Source: Corallococcus macrosporus (GTDB lineage: Bacteria; Myxococcota; Myxococcia; Myxococcales; Myxococcaceae). From it: a stretch of DNA of 64,000 nucleotides. This document shows, one piece after another, positions 1-10,495 of this stretch (position 1 is its first letter; each line of letters starts with the position of its first letter). The position numbers and the translations under genes were made by a program. Below the pieces are notes generated by a model, which saw nothing but the letters and a program-made list of their open reading frames with translations, was not told the origin of the DNA and did not search any database. The stretch is taken from positions 310,001 through 374,000 of the forward strand of contig NZ_JAFIMU010000013.1 in the NCBI RefSeq assembly GCF_017302985.1. Reading direction: 5' to 3'.

Positions 1-1650
1 GTCCGCCAGCGCCTCCTCCGTCGATGCCACGACGGCGATCCGCTCCTCCATCGCCTGCCGTCCCACCTGCGACGTGAAGGCGATGTCCGCCAGCGCCGCG
101 TGACGCGCCCCCTGGCCGCGCGCCCGCGCGTTCTCCACCAGGAACGCCGCCACCTGCCGCGCATGGACCCGGAGCCGCTCCTGGGTCTTCGCGGAGAGCA
201 CCAGCACCACCGGCCCGGACGCGGGCTCGTCCCGCTGGGGCGGCGCCACGTACTCCTCGACCAGGACGTGCGCGTTCGCCCCGCCCGCTCCGAAGGAGCT
301 GATCCCCGCCCGGCGCGGCACCTGCCGTACGCGCCCGCCCTCCTCCACCTCCGGCCTGCGCCACTCCGTCAGCCCGCGCTGCACGTAGAAGGGCGACGCG
401 TCGAAGTCGATCTTCGGGTTGGGGCGCTCCGAGTGCGGCGACGGGACGAGCATCCCCTCACGCAGCTGGAGCACGACCTTGGTCAGCGCCGCGATGCCCG
501 CCGCGGACTCCAGGTGCCCGATGTTCGCCTTCAGCGACCCCAGCGCGCAGAAGCCCCGCTCCTGCGTGTGCTCGCGGAACGCGCGCTGGAGCGCGGCCAC
601 CTCGATGGGGTCCCCCAGCGACGTGCCCGTCCCGTGCGCCTCCACGTAGCTCAGCGTGCGCGCGTGGACGCCGGTCTCCGCCAGCACTCGGGAGATGACC
701 CGCTGCTGCGCGTGCGGATTCGGGACGGTGTAGCCGCTCGTCTTGCCCCCGGCGTTGACCGCGCTGCCGAGGATGACCGCGTGGATCCGGTCCCCGTCGA
801 CCAGCGCCTGATCCAGCGTCTTCAAGAGGACGGCGCCCACGCCCTCGCCGTCCACGAAGCCGTCCGCGCCCTCTCCGAAGGCGCGGCACGCATCCCCCCG
901 GGACAGCATCTTCATGCTGGTGAGGGCGTGGAAGTGCATCGGGTGGAGGATGAGGTTCACCCCTCCCGCGATCGCCGCGCGGCACTCGCCCCTACGCAGG
1001 CTCTCACACGCCAGGTGCAGCGCCGTGAAGGACGACGAGCAGGCCGAGTCCACCGCGAAGCTGGGGCCGGACAGGTTGAGGTGGTACGAGACGCGGTTGG
1101 CCACGGACCAGAACGGGCTGCGCGCGGCGGTCCGCTGCCCGGAGTGCCACGCCTCCGACGCCGCCCAGCCGTAGCCGCCGTTCATCACCCCCACGAACAC
1201 GCCCACGTCGCGGTCCAGCGACGGCGCGGTCACGTCATAGCCCGCGTCCTCGAAGGTGGCCCACGCCACCTCCAGGAACTGCCGCTCCTGCGGATCCATC
1301 GCGTCGGCTTCGCGCGGAGAGAGGTTGAAGAACGCCGCGTCGAACGCGTCCGCGTCCGCGAGGAACCCGCCCCACCGGCTGTAGATGGACTCCGGCGCGT
1401 CCGGGTCTTCCGAGTGAAAGCGCCGCCAATCCCAGCGCGAGGCGGGGACTTCGCTGATGCAGCTGCGGCCGGCCTTCAGGTGCTCCCACAGTGCGTCAAG
1501 CTTTTCGGCCTGCGGATAGCGGCCGCTCATTCCCACGATGGCAATGGCCTGGGCGCGGGCCCCCGGACGGCGGCCCTGAAGCAGGCGGATCAGCAGCTCC
1601 CTCTTCTCCCCCTCCGACAGCGTCGGGCCTCTGGTTCCGTCTCGACTCAC
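1..1650 (-). CDS. Polyketide synthase, N-terminal ketosynthase module (partial)
   Basis: This is the first 550 codons of a polyketide synthase; the rest lies beyond the left edge. After a short leader, a ketosynthase domain starts near residue 36 (IAIVGMSGRYP). All three catalytic elements are visible: the nucleophile in VDSACSSS (Cys204), the EAHGTGTSLGDP histidine motif and the KANIGHLE motif. The domain decarboxylates an extender unit and condenses it onto the growing chain. The GTG at 1650 is the first start in frame before conserved sequence. The segment TSGYTVPNPHAQ resembles ketosynthases of trans-acyltransferase assembly lines, but that subtype is an inference. After the KS there is only linker before the edge, so no AT, KR or ACP domain can be judged. 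It is transcribed away from the amidohydrolase gene. Confidence 0.9.
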   Translation of the reverse strand, partial: MSRDGTRGPTLSEGEKRELLIRLLQGRRPGARAQAIAIVGMSGRYPQAEKLDALWEHLKAGRSCISEVPASRWDWRRFHSEDPDAPESIYSRWGGFLADADAFDAAFFNLSPREADAMDPQERQFLEVAWATFEDAGYDVTAPSLDRDVGVFVGVMNGGYGWAASEAWHSGQRTAARSPFWSVANRVSYHLNLSGPSFAVDSACSSSFTALHLACESLRRGECRAAIAGGVNLILHPMHFHALTSMKMLSRGDACRAFGEGADGFVDGEGVGAVLLKTLDQALVDGDRIHAVILGSAVNAGGKTSGYTVPNPHAQQRVISRVLAETGVHARTLSYVEAHGTGTSLGDPIEVAALQRAFREHTQERGFCALGSLKANIGHLESAAGIAALTKVVLQLREGMLVPSPHSERPNPKIDFDASPFYVQRGLTEWRRPEVEEGGRVRQVPRRAGISSFGAGGANAHVLVEEYVAPPQRDEPASGPVVLVLSAKTQERLRVHARQVAAFLVENARARGQGARHAALADIAFTSQVGRQAMEERIAVVASTEEALAD

Positions 1651-1942
1651 GAGCAGCACTCGCGGCCATCCCCCGGCCGTCCCTCATTGAAATGGCCCAC
1701 CCCGGATCCCCGCTCCGGGTCCGGCTAGATAACAAATGGAAATGCAGGTGGAAACCAGATCTCGCCGATTAATCCCGTGACCTGAACTTCACCGGCATCC
1801 CCTTGATTCCCGTTCGGCGGGCGGATCCCGACTGCAATCCCTCCCCAGGAAGGCTTATGCTGCTCTCTCTGTTTAACCTCCGAAACGCGCTGTCTCCGCG
1901 TGTTCCCGCCCACCCCGCAGCACCGTTCCCACAGGACACCAC
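1651..1942. other. Divergent intergenic region, PKS / amidohydrolase
   Basis: These 292 bases separate two divergently transcribed genes and must hold both promoters unless one lies further upstream. The part from about 1725 to 1880 is less GC-rich than its surroundings. I see no clear -35/-10 pair, no -24/-12 sigma-54 motif and no strong inverted repeat. Confidence 0.5.
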
Positions 1943-3322
1943 ATGACCGAGCCGCATCTTTCGAATGGCCGCTACGTCGTCGTCACCTCGGACGGCCACG
2001 CCGGACCGCCGGCCCGCACGTTCCGGGACTACCTGGAGAAGAAGCACTGGAACGCGTTCGAGGACTACCTGAAGGAGAGCCGGGGCACTCCGGACGGCAA
2101 GCCCGCCGCCCCTGCTGGCGCGCCGGCCGAGGCTTCGTCGGACACCTTCGTGGAGAGCATGAAGACGATTGGCCTCTCCGAGGAGGCCGCGTCCGAGTTC
2201 ACGGCGAACGTGTCGTTCGCGGACGCGTCGGAGAGCCTGTGGGACCCGGCGCGTCGGCTGGCCGTGCTGGAGAAGGACGGCGTGGTGGGTGACGTCATCT
2301 TCCCGGACGGCAACGTGGACAACGAGCCGCCCTTTGGCGCGGGGTACGCGCATGGCCGGAGAGGCATTGGCCAGATGGGCGGCGGGGAGCCGGGAAAGCA
2401 GCCGGAGCTGTATCCGGTGGAGCTGGTGGCCGCGGGAGCGCGTGCGTACAACCGGTGGCTGTCGGAGTTCTGTGCCACCAACCCGGGACGTCACGCGGGC
2501 GTGGCCATCCTCCCGACGCATGACGTGGGCTTGATGGTGGAGGAGGTCAAGCGCGCGCATGCCTCCGGGCTGACGGGCGGCGTGCTGCTGCCGCTGCTGC
2601 TGCTGACGGAGATGCGCGGCTACAACGACCCCATCTACGAGCCGCTCTGGTCGGTGTGCGAGGACCTGGGCATGCCCGTGAACGTGCACGCGGGTGGCGG
2701 CCAGCCGCCGTACGGCACGTCGCCGGACGCGTTCCTCATCCGCATGACGGAGCTGAGCTTCTACGGCTCCGCGCCCCTCTGGTACATGATGTGGGGCGGC
2801 GTGTTCGAGCGGCACCCGAAGCTCAAGGTGGTGTTCACCGAGCAGTCCGCGTACTGGGCGCCGCAGAAGCTGGCGGAGCTGGACTTCTACTACGACATGC
2901 CGTGGTTCGCGGCGGTGCGCCAGACGCTGCGCATGAAGCCGAGCGAGTACTGGGCGCGCCAGTGCTACGTGGGGACGTTCATGTTCCGCGAGGAGGCGGA
3001 GCAGCGTCACGCCATCGGGTTGAAGAACATCCTCTGGGGGTCGGACTTCCCGCACCTGGAGGGCACGTGGCCGCACTCGAAGAAGTCGATGCAGTTCACC
3101 TTCTCCGGGATGCCGTCGCTGGACGTGTCGATGATGGTCGGAGGCAACGCCATCGACGTGTACAACTTCGACCGGCAGAAGCTGGCCCAGGTGGCGGCGA
3201 AGGTCGGCCCCCTGGCGGAGGAGGTCAACAAGCCCCTCACGCAGGGCCCGCCGGGACACCTGGGCATGGGCTTCCGCTACGGCCTGAAGTCGGCCGCGCC
3301 GCCGTCGACGTCCGCGGCGTAG
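1943..3322 (+). CDS. Amidohydrolase-2 family metal-dependent hydrolase
   Basis: A 459-residue protein of the amidohydrolase-related TIM-barrel family (Pfam Amidohydro_2), whose members hydrolyse or decarboxylate small molecules using a bound metal. The N-terminal metal motif appears as SDGHAG (Asp17, His19), a mid-barrel histidine as NVHAGGG, and the C-terminal aspartate as WGSDFPH (Asp368). The ATG at 1943 follows CACAGGA. No signal peptide is present, so it is probably cytoplasmic. An insertion at about residues 45-75 is Ala/Pro-rich. The substrate cannot be told from sequence. It lies divergent from the PKS gene, so a role in that pathway is possible but unsupported. Confidence 0.85.
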   Translation: MTEPHLSNGRYVVVTSDGHAGPPARTFRDYLEKKHWNAFEDYLKESRGTPDGKPAAPAGAPAEASSDTFVESMKTIGLSEEAASEFTANVSFADASESLWDPARRLAVLEKDGVVGDVIFPDGNVDNEPPFGAGYAHGRRGIGQMGGGEPGKQPELYPVELVAAGARAYNRWLSEFCATNPGRHAGVAILPTHDVGLMVEEVKRAHASGLTGGVLLPLLLLTEMRGYNDPIYEPLWSVCEDLGMPVNVHAGGGQPPYGTSPDAFLIRMTELSFYGSAPLWYMMWGGVFERHPKLKVVFTEQSAYWAPQKLAELDFYYDMPWFAAVRQTLRMKPSEYWARQCYVGTFMFREEAEQRHAIGLKNILWGSDFPHLEGTWPHSKKSMQFTFSGMPSLDVSMMVGGNAIDVYNFDRQKLAQVAAKVGPLAEEVNKPLTQGPPGHLGMGFRYGLKSAAPPSTSAA

Positions 3323-3334
3323 CGACCCACACCG

Positions 3335-3351
3335 CCGGGGGATTCTCCCGG
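3335..3351 (+). terminator. Possible hairpin after the amidohydrolase gene
   Basis: CCGGG and CCCGG arms plus one wobble pair enclose a five-base loop, 13 bases after the amidohydrolase stop. There is no T-tract, so the terminator call is weak. Confidence 0.25.
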
Positions 3352-3379
3352 GACGGCGCATCGTCTAGATGGGGGGCCC

Positions 3380-4183
3380 ATGCGCCAGTGGCTCTCCCTG
3401 CCGATTCCGCTCGTCCTCTGTCTCTCCCTCCTCGCGTGTTCGTCGGAAGGTCCCGCGGGTCCACAAGGCCCGCAGGGGCCCGCTGGAGCGCAGGGGCCCG
3501 CGGGTCCCGCCGGAGGTCCGGTGGGCCCGCCGGGGCCGAAGGGGGAGCCGGGACCGCAAGGGCCCCAGGGTCCCCAGGGTGCCCCTGGAGACACCGGGGC
3601 GCAGGTCTGCACGCCGAACAAGCCCTTCTGTGACGGCGTGCTGCTCTCATACTGCACGCGCTCCGGCACGGACGCGGTGAGCTTCGGTCCCTGCGGCGGA
3701 GGCTCCCCCACCAATCCGGCGGGATGCCATACGACGGAGTGTCCGGACGGCGCCGCCGCCTGTTGCCGCACGCAGAAGGCCACGTGCCAGTGGTCCTTCA
3801 CCCAGCCGGCCACGTCTGGCATCAACTTCGGGATCTACAACCCGGTCCAGGGCTCTTGTTATGCGCCGTCCGCCTGCGCCCAGGACCTGTTCACGCTGCA
3901 GATCGTCCCGGGTGTGGTGCCCGGCACCTGCCCCACCCCGCCCAGTTCGTCCCTCTACCTCAGCGTCACCCGTCCGCTTCCCACGCTGGGACAGGCCATC
4001 ACGTTGCCCAATCCCAAGGTGCAACTCTCCATCTCCGGGGCAGGCGCGAGCTGCTATTCGTGGACGGGCTCCGTCACCATCCACGCGGATGTGCCCACGT
4101 GGCGCGTCAGCGTGGACGCGACGTGCAGCGAATCCGGCAAGGGAGCCATCCGGCTGGTGGGTTCCGCCAATGGCGATGTCTGA
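3380..4183 (+). CDS. Collagen-like repeat lipoprotein
   Basis: A 267-residue predicted lipoprotein. A short basic N-terminus and hydrophobic core end in LSLLAC, a lipobox with Cys20 as the likely acylation site. From about residue 24 there are 17 collagen-type Gly-X-Y triplets rich in GPQ and GPA, broken once by a single extra Gly after the seventh triplet. A Cys-rich globular region of about 190 residues follows, with no recognised domain. The layout suggests a surface-anchored trimer with a collagen stalk and a disulfide-bonded head. Bacterial collagen-like proteins often act in adhesion or surface structure, but no specific role can be assigned. It lies just upstream of the sigma-like factor. 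Confidence 0.85.
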   Translation: MRQWLSLPIPLVLCLSLLACSSEGPAGPQGPQGPAGAQGPAGPAGGPVGPPGPKGEPGPQGPQGPQGAPGDTGAQVCTPNKPFCDGVLLSYCTRSGTDAVSFGPCGGGSPTNPAGCHTTECPDGAAACCRTQKATCQWSFTQPATSGINFGIYNPVQGSCYAPSACAQDLFTLQIVPGVVPGTCPTPPSSSLYLSVTRPLPTLGQAITLPNPKVQLSISGAGASCYSWTGSVTIHADVPTWRVSVDATCSESGKGAIRLVGSANGDV

Positions 4184-4197
4184 GTAGCGTCCCGGGC

Positions 4198-5103
4198 GTG
4201 TTCCCTGCTCCCACCCCGCTGGCTTCCGCCTTCCTCGCGGCCTCTGACTGCGCGCCGGCTTCGCTTCCGGAGCCCGCGCGGCTGGAGGGGCTGCTCACCT
4301 CGGCCATCGAGCGCGCCGGCTCGCGCTGGGCCGGCCTGGAGGTGGAGCCCCGGGAGTTCGTCGTGTTCGTCGCGGAGCGGCTGACGTCCCCTCCGGCCCT
4401 GCTGGCCGCACTCGCCGGGGACTCGCCTGCGCTCTCGGAGCTGTACCTGACCTTCGGGTGTCTGCGGCACCAGCGCGCCGCGCTCCAGTTCTTCGAGGAC
4501 GGCTACCTCCGCGAGGTTGGCGCGTTCGTGTCCGGCGTGGACCGATCGCCCGCGTTCGTGGCGGAGGTGCGGCAGCTTCTGCGCGAGAAGCTGTTCACCG
4601 CGGAGCCGGGCTCCGAGCCGAAGATCGCGGAGTTCACCGGTGGCGGCGCGCTGGGCGGATGGGTGCGGGTGGCGGCGCTGCGCATCGCGCTCAACCTCAA
4701 GCGCTCCGAAGCGCGGGCCGACGCCGTGGCCCAGGACTCCATGGAGACGGCCTTCGGTGAGCAGCTGGGACCCGAGCTGGATCACCTGCGCTCTCGCTAC
4801 CGCGAGGCCTTCACGGAGGCCGTGCGCGCGGCGCTGGGTCAGGTGTCCGACCGGGACCGCACGCTGATGCGCCTGTACCACGTGGAGGCGCTGTCCCTGG
4901 AGGCCATCGCGGCGCTGTACCGCGTGCATATGTCCACCATTTCGCGCTGGCTCAGCCGCGCCCGCGAACAGGTGGCGGAGACCACGACGCGGCAGCTCTG
5001 CGAGCGCCTGGGGGTCGGTGCGTCGTCGGTGGACAGCATCGCGGCGCTGGTCGTGAGCCAGGTGGACTTGAGCCTCACGCGGCTCCTGGGCCCGGGGGGC
5101 TGA
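4198..5103 (+). CDS. Sigma-70-family-like transcription factor
   Basis: A protein of about 301 residues related to RNA polymerase sigma factors. The C-terminal part has a helix-turn-helix of region-4 type: LSLEAIAALYRVHMSTISRW followed by LSRAREQV, which would bind the -35 element. The middle region (ALRIALNLKRSEARAD, then RYREAFTEAVRAAL) fits the region 2-to-4 linker of divergent ECF-like factors. I chose the GTG at 4198 because it is the first start after the previous stop at 4183. No clear Shine-Dalgarno sequence precedes it, so the true start is uncertain. Two genes downstream lies a kinase with an anti-sigma-type zinc finger, so the two may form a signalling pair. Confidence 0.75.
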   Translation: MFPAPTPLASAFLAASDCAPASLPEPARLEGLLTSAIERAGSRWAGLEVEPREFVVFVAERLTSPPALLAALAGDSPALSELYLTFGCLRHQRAALQFFEDGYLREVGAFVSGVDRSPAFVAEVRQLLREKLFTAEPGSEPKIAEFTGGGALGGWVRVAALRIALNLKRSEARADAVAQDSMETAFGEQLGPELDHLRSRYREAFTEAVRAALGQVSDRDRTLMRLYHVEALSLEAIAALYRVHMSTISRWLSRAREQVAETTTRQLCERLGVGASSVDSIAALVVSQVDLSLTRLLGPGG

Positions 5104-5147
5104 ACTTTCGCTGCAAGGGTTTTCCCGGCCGGTGTCAGGGCGTCGAA

Positions 5148-5164
5148 AGGCCCCTTCCGGGCCT
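5148..5164 (+). other. Short hairpin upstream of the propeller lipoprotein
   Basis: AGGCCC and GGGCCT form a perfect 6-bp stem around a five-base loop, ending 15 bases before the start codon at 5180. It could be a weak terminator for the sigma-like gene or a structure in the leader of the next gene. Sequence alone does not decide. Confidence 0.25.
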
Positions 5165-5179
5165 CACCGAGGAAAGCCC

Positions 5180-6142
5180 ATGCGCATCCCTTCCTGGCTG
5201 TCCGCCGTCACCCTTGCCTCCGTCGTCTCCGCCTGCGAGCCCTTCCCGCAGTCCCCTGGCTCCGTCCCCACCGAGGTGCAGTGGCCCAGCGAGGACTTCT
5301 ATCCGGAGGGCATCGCGTCCGCGAAGGACGGCACGCTCTACGCGGGCAGCCTGGGCACGGGCGCCATCGCTCGCGTCAAGCCGGGAGCGTTGGGCGCGGA
5401 GGTCTTCGTCCCGGGCCGTGCCGCCTTCGGCGTCTACGGGCTCGAGGTGGATGAGGCGCATGACACGCTCTGGGCCTGCACCTACGACGACCTCCTGCTG
5501 CCCGCGCAGCCCTCGTACCTGACCGCGTACGCGCTCTCCACGGGGATCCAGAAGGCCAGCCACGCCATGCCCAGCGAGGTCAGCTTCTGCAACGACGTGA
5601 CCGTCGACGCCGCGGGCAACGTGTATGCGACGGACTCGTTCGGCAACGCGGTCTTCCGGCTGCCCCTGGGAGGGACGGCGCTGGAGACCTGGTCCGCGGA
5701 TGCCGCGTACGAGCCCTCCGAGCCGGGCGCCTTCACCCTCAATGGCATCGCCTACGACGGGGCCCGCAGGCTCTACGTCGTGAAGAGCGATACGGGCGCG
5801 CTGTTCGCCATCGACATCCAGCCGGATGGAAGCGCATCGGCGCCCGTGACCATCCCGGTGGAGCCAGCGCTGGTGACGCCGGACGGGCTGGAGTGGGTGG
5901 ACTCGGAGCGGCTGCTGGTCGTGGAGAACACGGCCGGTCAGGCCTCCATGGTAACGCTCGGTGAAGGCGCCGGGGTGAAGGAGGTGCTCGCCAACGGGTT
6001 CGTGGAGCCGACCGCCGCCGCGCTCACCGAGGACGGCGCGTGGGTGCTGGAGTCGCAGATGGGCTTCCTCTTCGGCACGCCGGGGACGCCCGCCCTGCCC
6101 TTCCGCGCGTACCGGGTCGCGGTGCCCCCGCTTCTGCCGTGA
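5180..6142 (+). CDS. SMP-30/NHL-type beta-propeller lipoprotein
   Basis: A 320-residue predicted lipoprotein. The N-terminus ends in SVVSAC, putting the acylated cysteine at residue 19. The rest is a run of propeller-like blades (EGIASAKDGTLYAGS, NDVTVDAAGNVYATDS, NGIAYDGARRLYVV), typical of SMP-30/gluconolactonase and NHL proteins. These bind small ligands or act as lactonases or scaffolds. I chose the ATG at 5180 over an in-frame ATG at 5132 because it begins the signal peptide and follows GAGGAAAG. It sits between the sigma-like factor and the receptor kinase, so it could be an envelope sensor partner; that is an inference from position only. Confidence 0.8.
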   Translation: MRIPSWLSAVTLASVVSACEPFPQSPGSVPTEVQWPSEDFYPEGIASAKDGTLYAGSLGTGAIARVKPGALGAEVFVPGRAAFGVYGLEVDEAHDTLWACTYDDLLLPAQPSYLTAYALSTGIQKASHAMPSEVSFCNDVTVDAAGNVYATDSFGNAVFRLPLGGTALETWSADAAYEPSEPGAFTLNGIAYDGARRLYVVKSDTGALFAIDIQPDGSASAPVTIPVEPALVTPDGLEWVDSERLLVVENTAGQASMVTLGEGAGVKEVLANGFVEPTAAALTEDGAWVLESQMGFLFGTPGTPALPFRAYRVAVPPLLP

Positions 6143-6172
6143 GCACGAACGCCCCTAGAGTCGCGTCCCACC

Positions 6173-8887
<2,715 letters not shown>

Positions 8888-8890
<3 letters not shown>

Positions 8891-8906
8891 CAGTGCGAGG
8901 CTGTCA
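8888..8906 (+). terminator. Possible hairpin overlapping the kinase stop codon
   Basis: TGACAG and CTGTCA form a perfect 6-bp stem with a 7-base loop, starting at the kinase stop codon. No T-tract follows. It could reduce read-through into the small secreted-protein gene. Confidence 0.25.
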
Positions 8907-8935
8907 TTGCGGTCCAAACCCACCGGGAGGTCGTG

Positions 8936-9145
8936 ATGAAGTTCAAGATGGCGCTGGCAGCGATGGCTGCATGTCTGGGATTCGCGGCGGGCTTCAGCAA
9001 CACCCAGGCAGAGGCGGCGGGTCCCTGTCCGTACTGCATCGACAGACGCGCCGCCTGCATGCGCGCCGCGACGACGGAGGCGCAGATCGCGGCCTGTGAC
9101 GACCAGTTCTACGAGTGCCGCGACGTCTGGTGCGAGCGGCACTGA
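8936..9145 (+). CDS. Small Cys-rich secreted protein
   Basis: A 69-residue protein with a clear signal peptide (hydrophobic core, then cleavage near NTQAEAAG). The mature part of about 45 residues holds six cysteines, including CPYC at its N-terminus and RDVWC at its end. Spacing suggests three disulfides or a metal site. The ATG at 8936 follows GGGAGG; a GTG directly before it, at 8933, is a less likely start. I do not recognise the family. The CPYC element resembles thioredoxin-type redox motifs, but nothing else of that fold is present. Confidence 0.75.
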   Translation: MKFKMALAAMAACLGFAAGFSNTQAEAAGPCPYCIDRRAACMRAATTEAQIAACDDQFYECRDVWCERH

Positions 9146-9166
9146 AGCCTGCTCGAACCGATTCAA

Positions 9167-9212
9167 GGAACCGCGCCGCTCCGGACCGTGCCGAGCCGGG
9201 CCGCGCGGTTCC
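9167..9212. terminator. Bidirectional terminator candidate between convergent genes
   Basis: GGAACCGCGC (9167-9176) and GCGCGGTTCC (9203-9212) form a perfect 10-bp inverted repeat around a GC-rich 26-base loop. It lies between the convergent ends of the small secreted-protein gene and the superoxide dismutase gene. No T-tract is present on either side, which is common for GC-rich genomes. Confidence 0.5.
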
Positions 9213-9224
9213 CGTCACTTCACA

Positions 9225-9824
9225 TCACTTGACGTCGGTGGCCTTCAGGTTCTGGTTCACGAAGTCCCAGTTCACCAGGCTGGTGAGGAAGGTCTCGATG
9301 AACTTGGGGCGCGCGTTGCGGTAGTCGATGTAATAGGCGTGCTCCCAGACGTCGATGGTGAGCAGGGCCTTCTTGCCGTGCTTCATCGGCAGGTCCGCGT
9401 TGGCCGTCTTCATCACGGACAGCTTGCCGGCGCTGTCCTGCACCAGCCACGCCCAGCCGGAGCCGAACTGCGTGGCGGCGGCGTCGGCGAACTGGCGCTT
9501 GAACTCCTCGTAGGAACCGAAGTCGCGGTTGATGGCCTCCGCGACCTCACCCGTCGGCTTGCCACCGCCGTTGCTCGGGGTCATGCAGTTCCAGAAGAAG
9601 GTGTGGTTCCACACCTGCGCGGCGTTGTTGAACACGGCGCCGTCGCTGCTGAGGATGACCTCCACCAGGGACTTGGCGGCCTCGGGCTTGCCCGCGGTCA
9701 GCTCGTTCAGCTTGTTGACGTACGTCGCGTGGTGCTTGTCGTGGTGGTACTCCAGCGTCTCCGCGCTCATGTGGGGGGCCAGCGCGTCCTTCTTGTACGG
9801 GAGCTCGGGCAGCGTGAAGGGCAT
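9225..9824 (-). CDS. sodB: Superoxide dismutase, iron type
   Basis: A 199-residue Fe/Mn-family superoxide dismutase, converting superoxide to oxygen and hydrogen peroxide in the cytoplasm. All four metal ligands are present: His27, His74 in WNHTFFW, Asp158 and His162 in DVWEHAYY. Gln70 in NNAAQVWNH and the motif AATQFGSGWAWL are features of the iron-dependent branch, not the manganese branch. Length is normal and there is no signal peptide. It follows the flavin reductase gene by 45 bases on the same strand, so the two may be co-transcribed. Confidence 0.97.
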   Translation of the reverse strand: MPFTLPELPYKKDALAPHMSAETLEYHHDKHHATYVNKLNELTAGKPEAAKSLVEVILSSDGAVFNNAAQVWNHTFFWNCMTPSNGGGKPTGEVAEAINRDFGSYEEFKRQFADAAATQFGSGWAWLVQDSAGKLSVMKTANADLPMKHGKKALLTIDVWEHAYYIDYRNARPKFIETFLTSLVNWDFVNQNLKATDVK

Positions 9825-9869
9825 CGGGTACGTCCTTTCTGGGTTACGTGAGGTTCGTCTGCGGTTTCG

Positions 9870-10370
9870 CTACTTCGGGGCGGGCCCTGGCTCCGGGTGC
9901 GCCGTCAGCGCGCGATACGCCCGGTTCCAGTAGAGCAGCGGCTCGGCCTCTGCTCCCCGCTGGATGCGCTCCACGCGGCCCACCAGCAACAGGTGATCGC
10001 CGTAACGGTGCACATCCAACAGAGTGCACGCCAGACCCACCAGGCTGTCCTGCACGAAGGCGCTTTCGTCGAACACCAGGCCTTCGGCCTCCCCCTTCGC
10101 GCAGCGGACCGACACGTCGCGTTGGGAGGTGGACAACACGCTCACACTGAAGCGACGGGCAGCCTCCACGCGCTTGAGCGTGCGGGAGGACTGCTGGAGC
10201 GCCAGGACAATCAGCGGAGGCGTCAGGGAGAGGGAGCTGAAGGAGCTGACCGTCGTCGCCGCGACCCCGTCCGTGTCCCGGACGGAGACCACCGCCACCC
10301 CGCTCGCCCACCGGGACATCGCCTCCCGGAACTCCAGGGCCGACACCCCTTCAGTACCGCTCTGAGTCAT
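9870..10370 (-). CDS. Flavin reductase family protein (FMN-binding)
   Basis: A 166-residue protein of the Flavin_Reduct family. These bind FMN in a split-barrel fold and reduce flavin with NAD(P)H, often for a partner monooxygenase. Visible family features are an N-terminal FREAMSRWASGVAVVS, ATTVSSFSSLSLTPPLIVLAL for the flavin-binding loop, and DHLLLVGRVE followed by PLLYWNRAYRAL near the C-terminus. Length is typical. No monooxygenase gene is adjacent. It lies upstream of sodB on the same strand and is divergent from the ATPase gene, with 125 bases between the starts. Confidence 0.9.
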   Translation of the reverse strand: MTQSGTEGVSALEFREAMSRWASGVAVVSVRDTDGVAATTVSSFSSLSLTPPLIVLALQQSSRTLKRVEAARRFSVSVLSTSQRDVSVRCAKGEAEGLVFDESAFVQDSLVGLACTLLDVHRYGDHLLLVGRVERIQRGAEAEPLLYWNRAYRALTAHPEPGPAPK

Positions 10371-10495
10371 GTGCCGGTCTCTACCACCCGCCCCGCCACC
10401 GGGTCAGCACTTCCTCCAATCCATTGGCGGAATACCAACGCAGTGGCACCCCCGCTCCGGGGCCCCTGCCGTATGCTGGCCGACCGGAGGCGCCC

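Noticed and set aside
3277-3825. A minus-strand frame with Gly-Pro-rich collagen-like pattern
   Set aside because: Collagen codons GGNCCN read as similar Gly/Pro codons on the opposite strand, so it is an antisense echo. The plus-strand frame has the lipobox.
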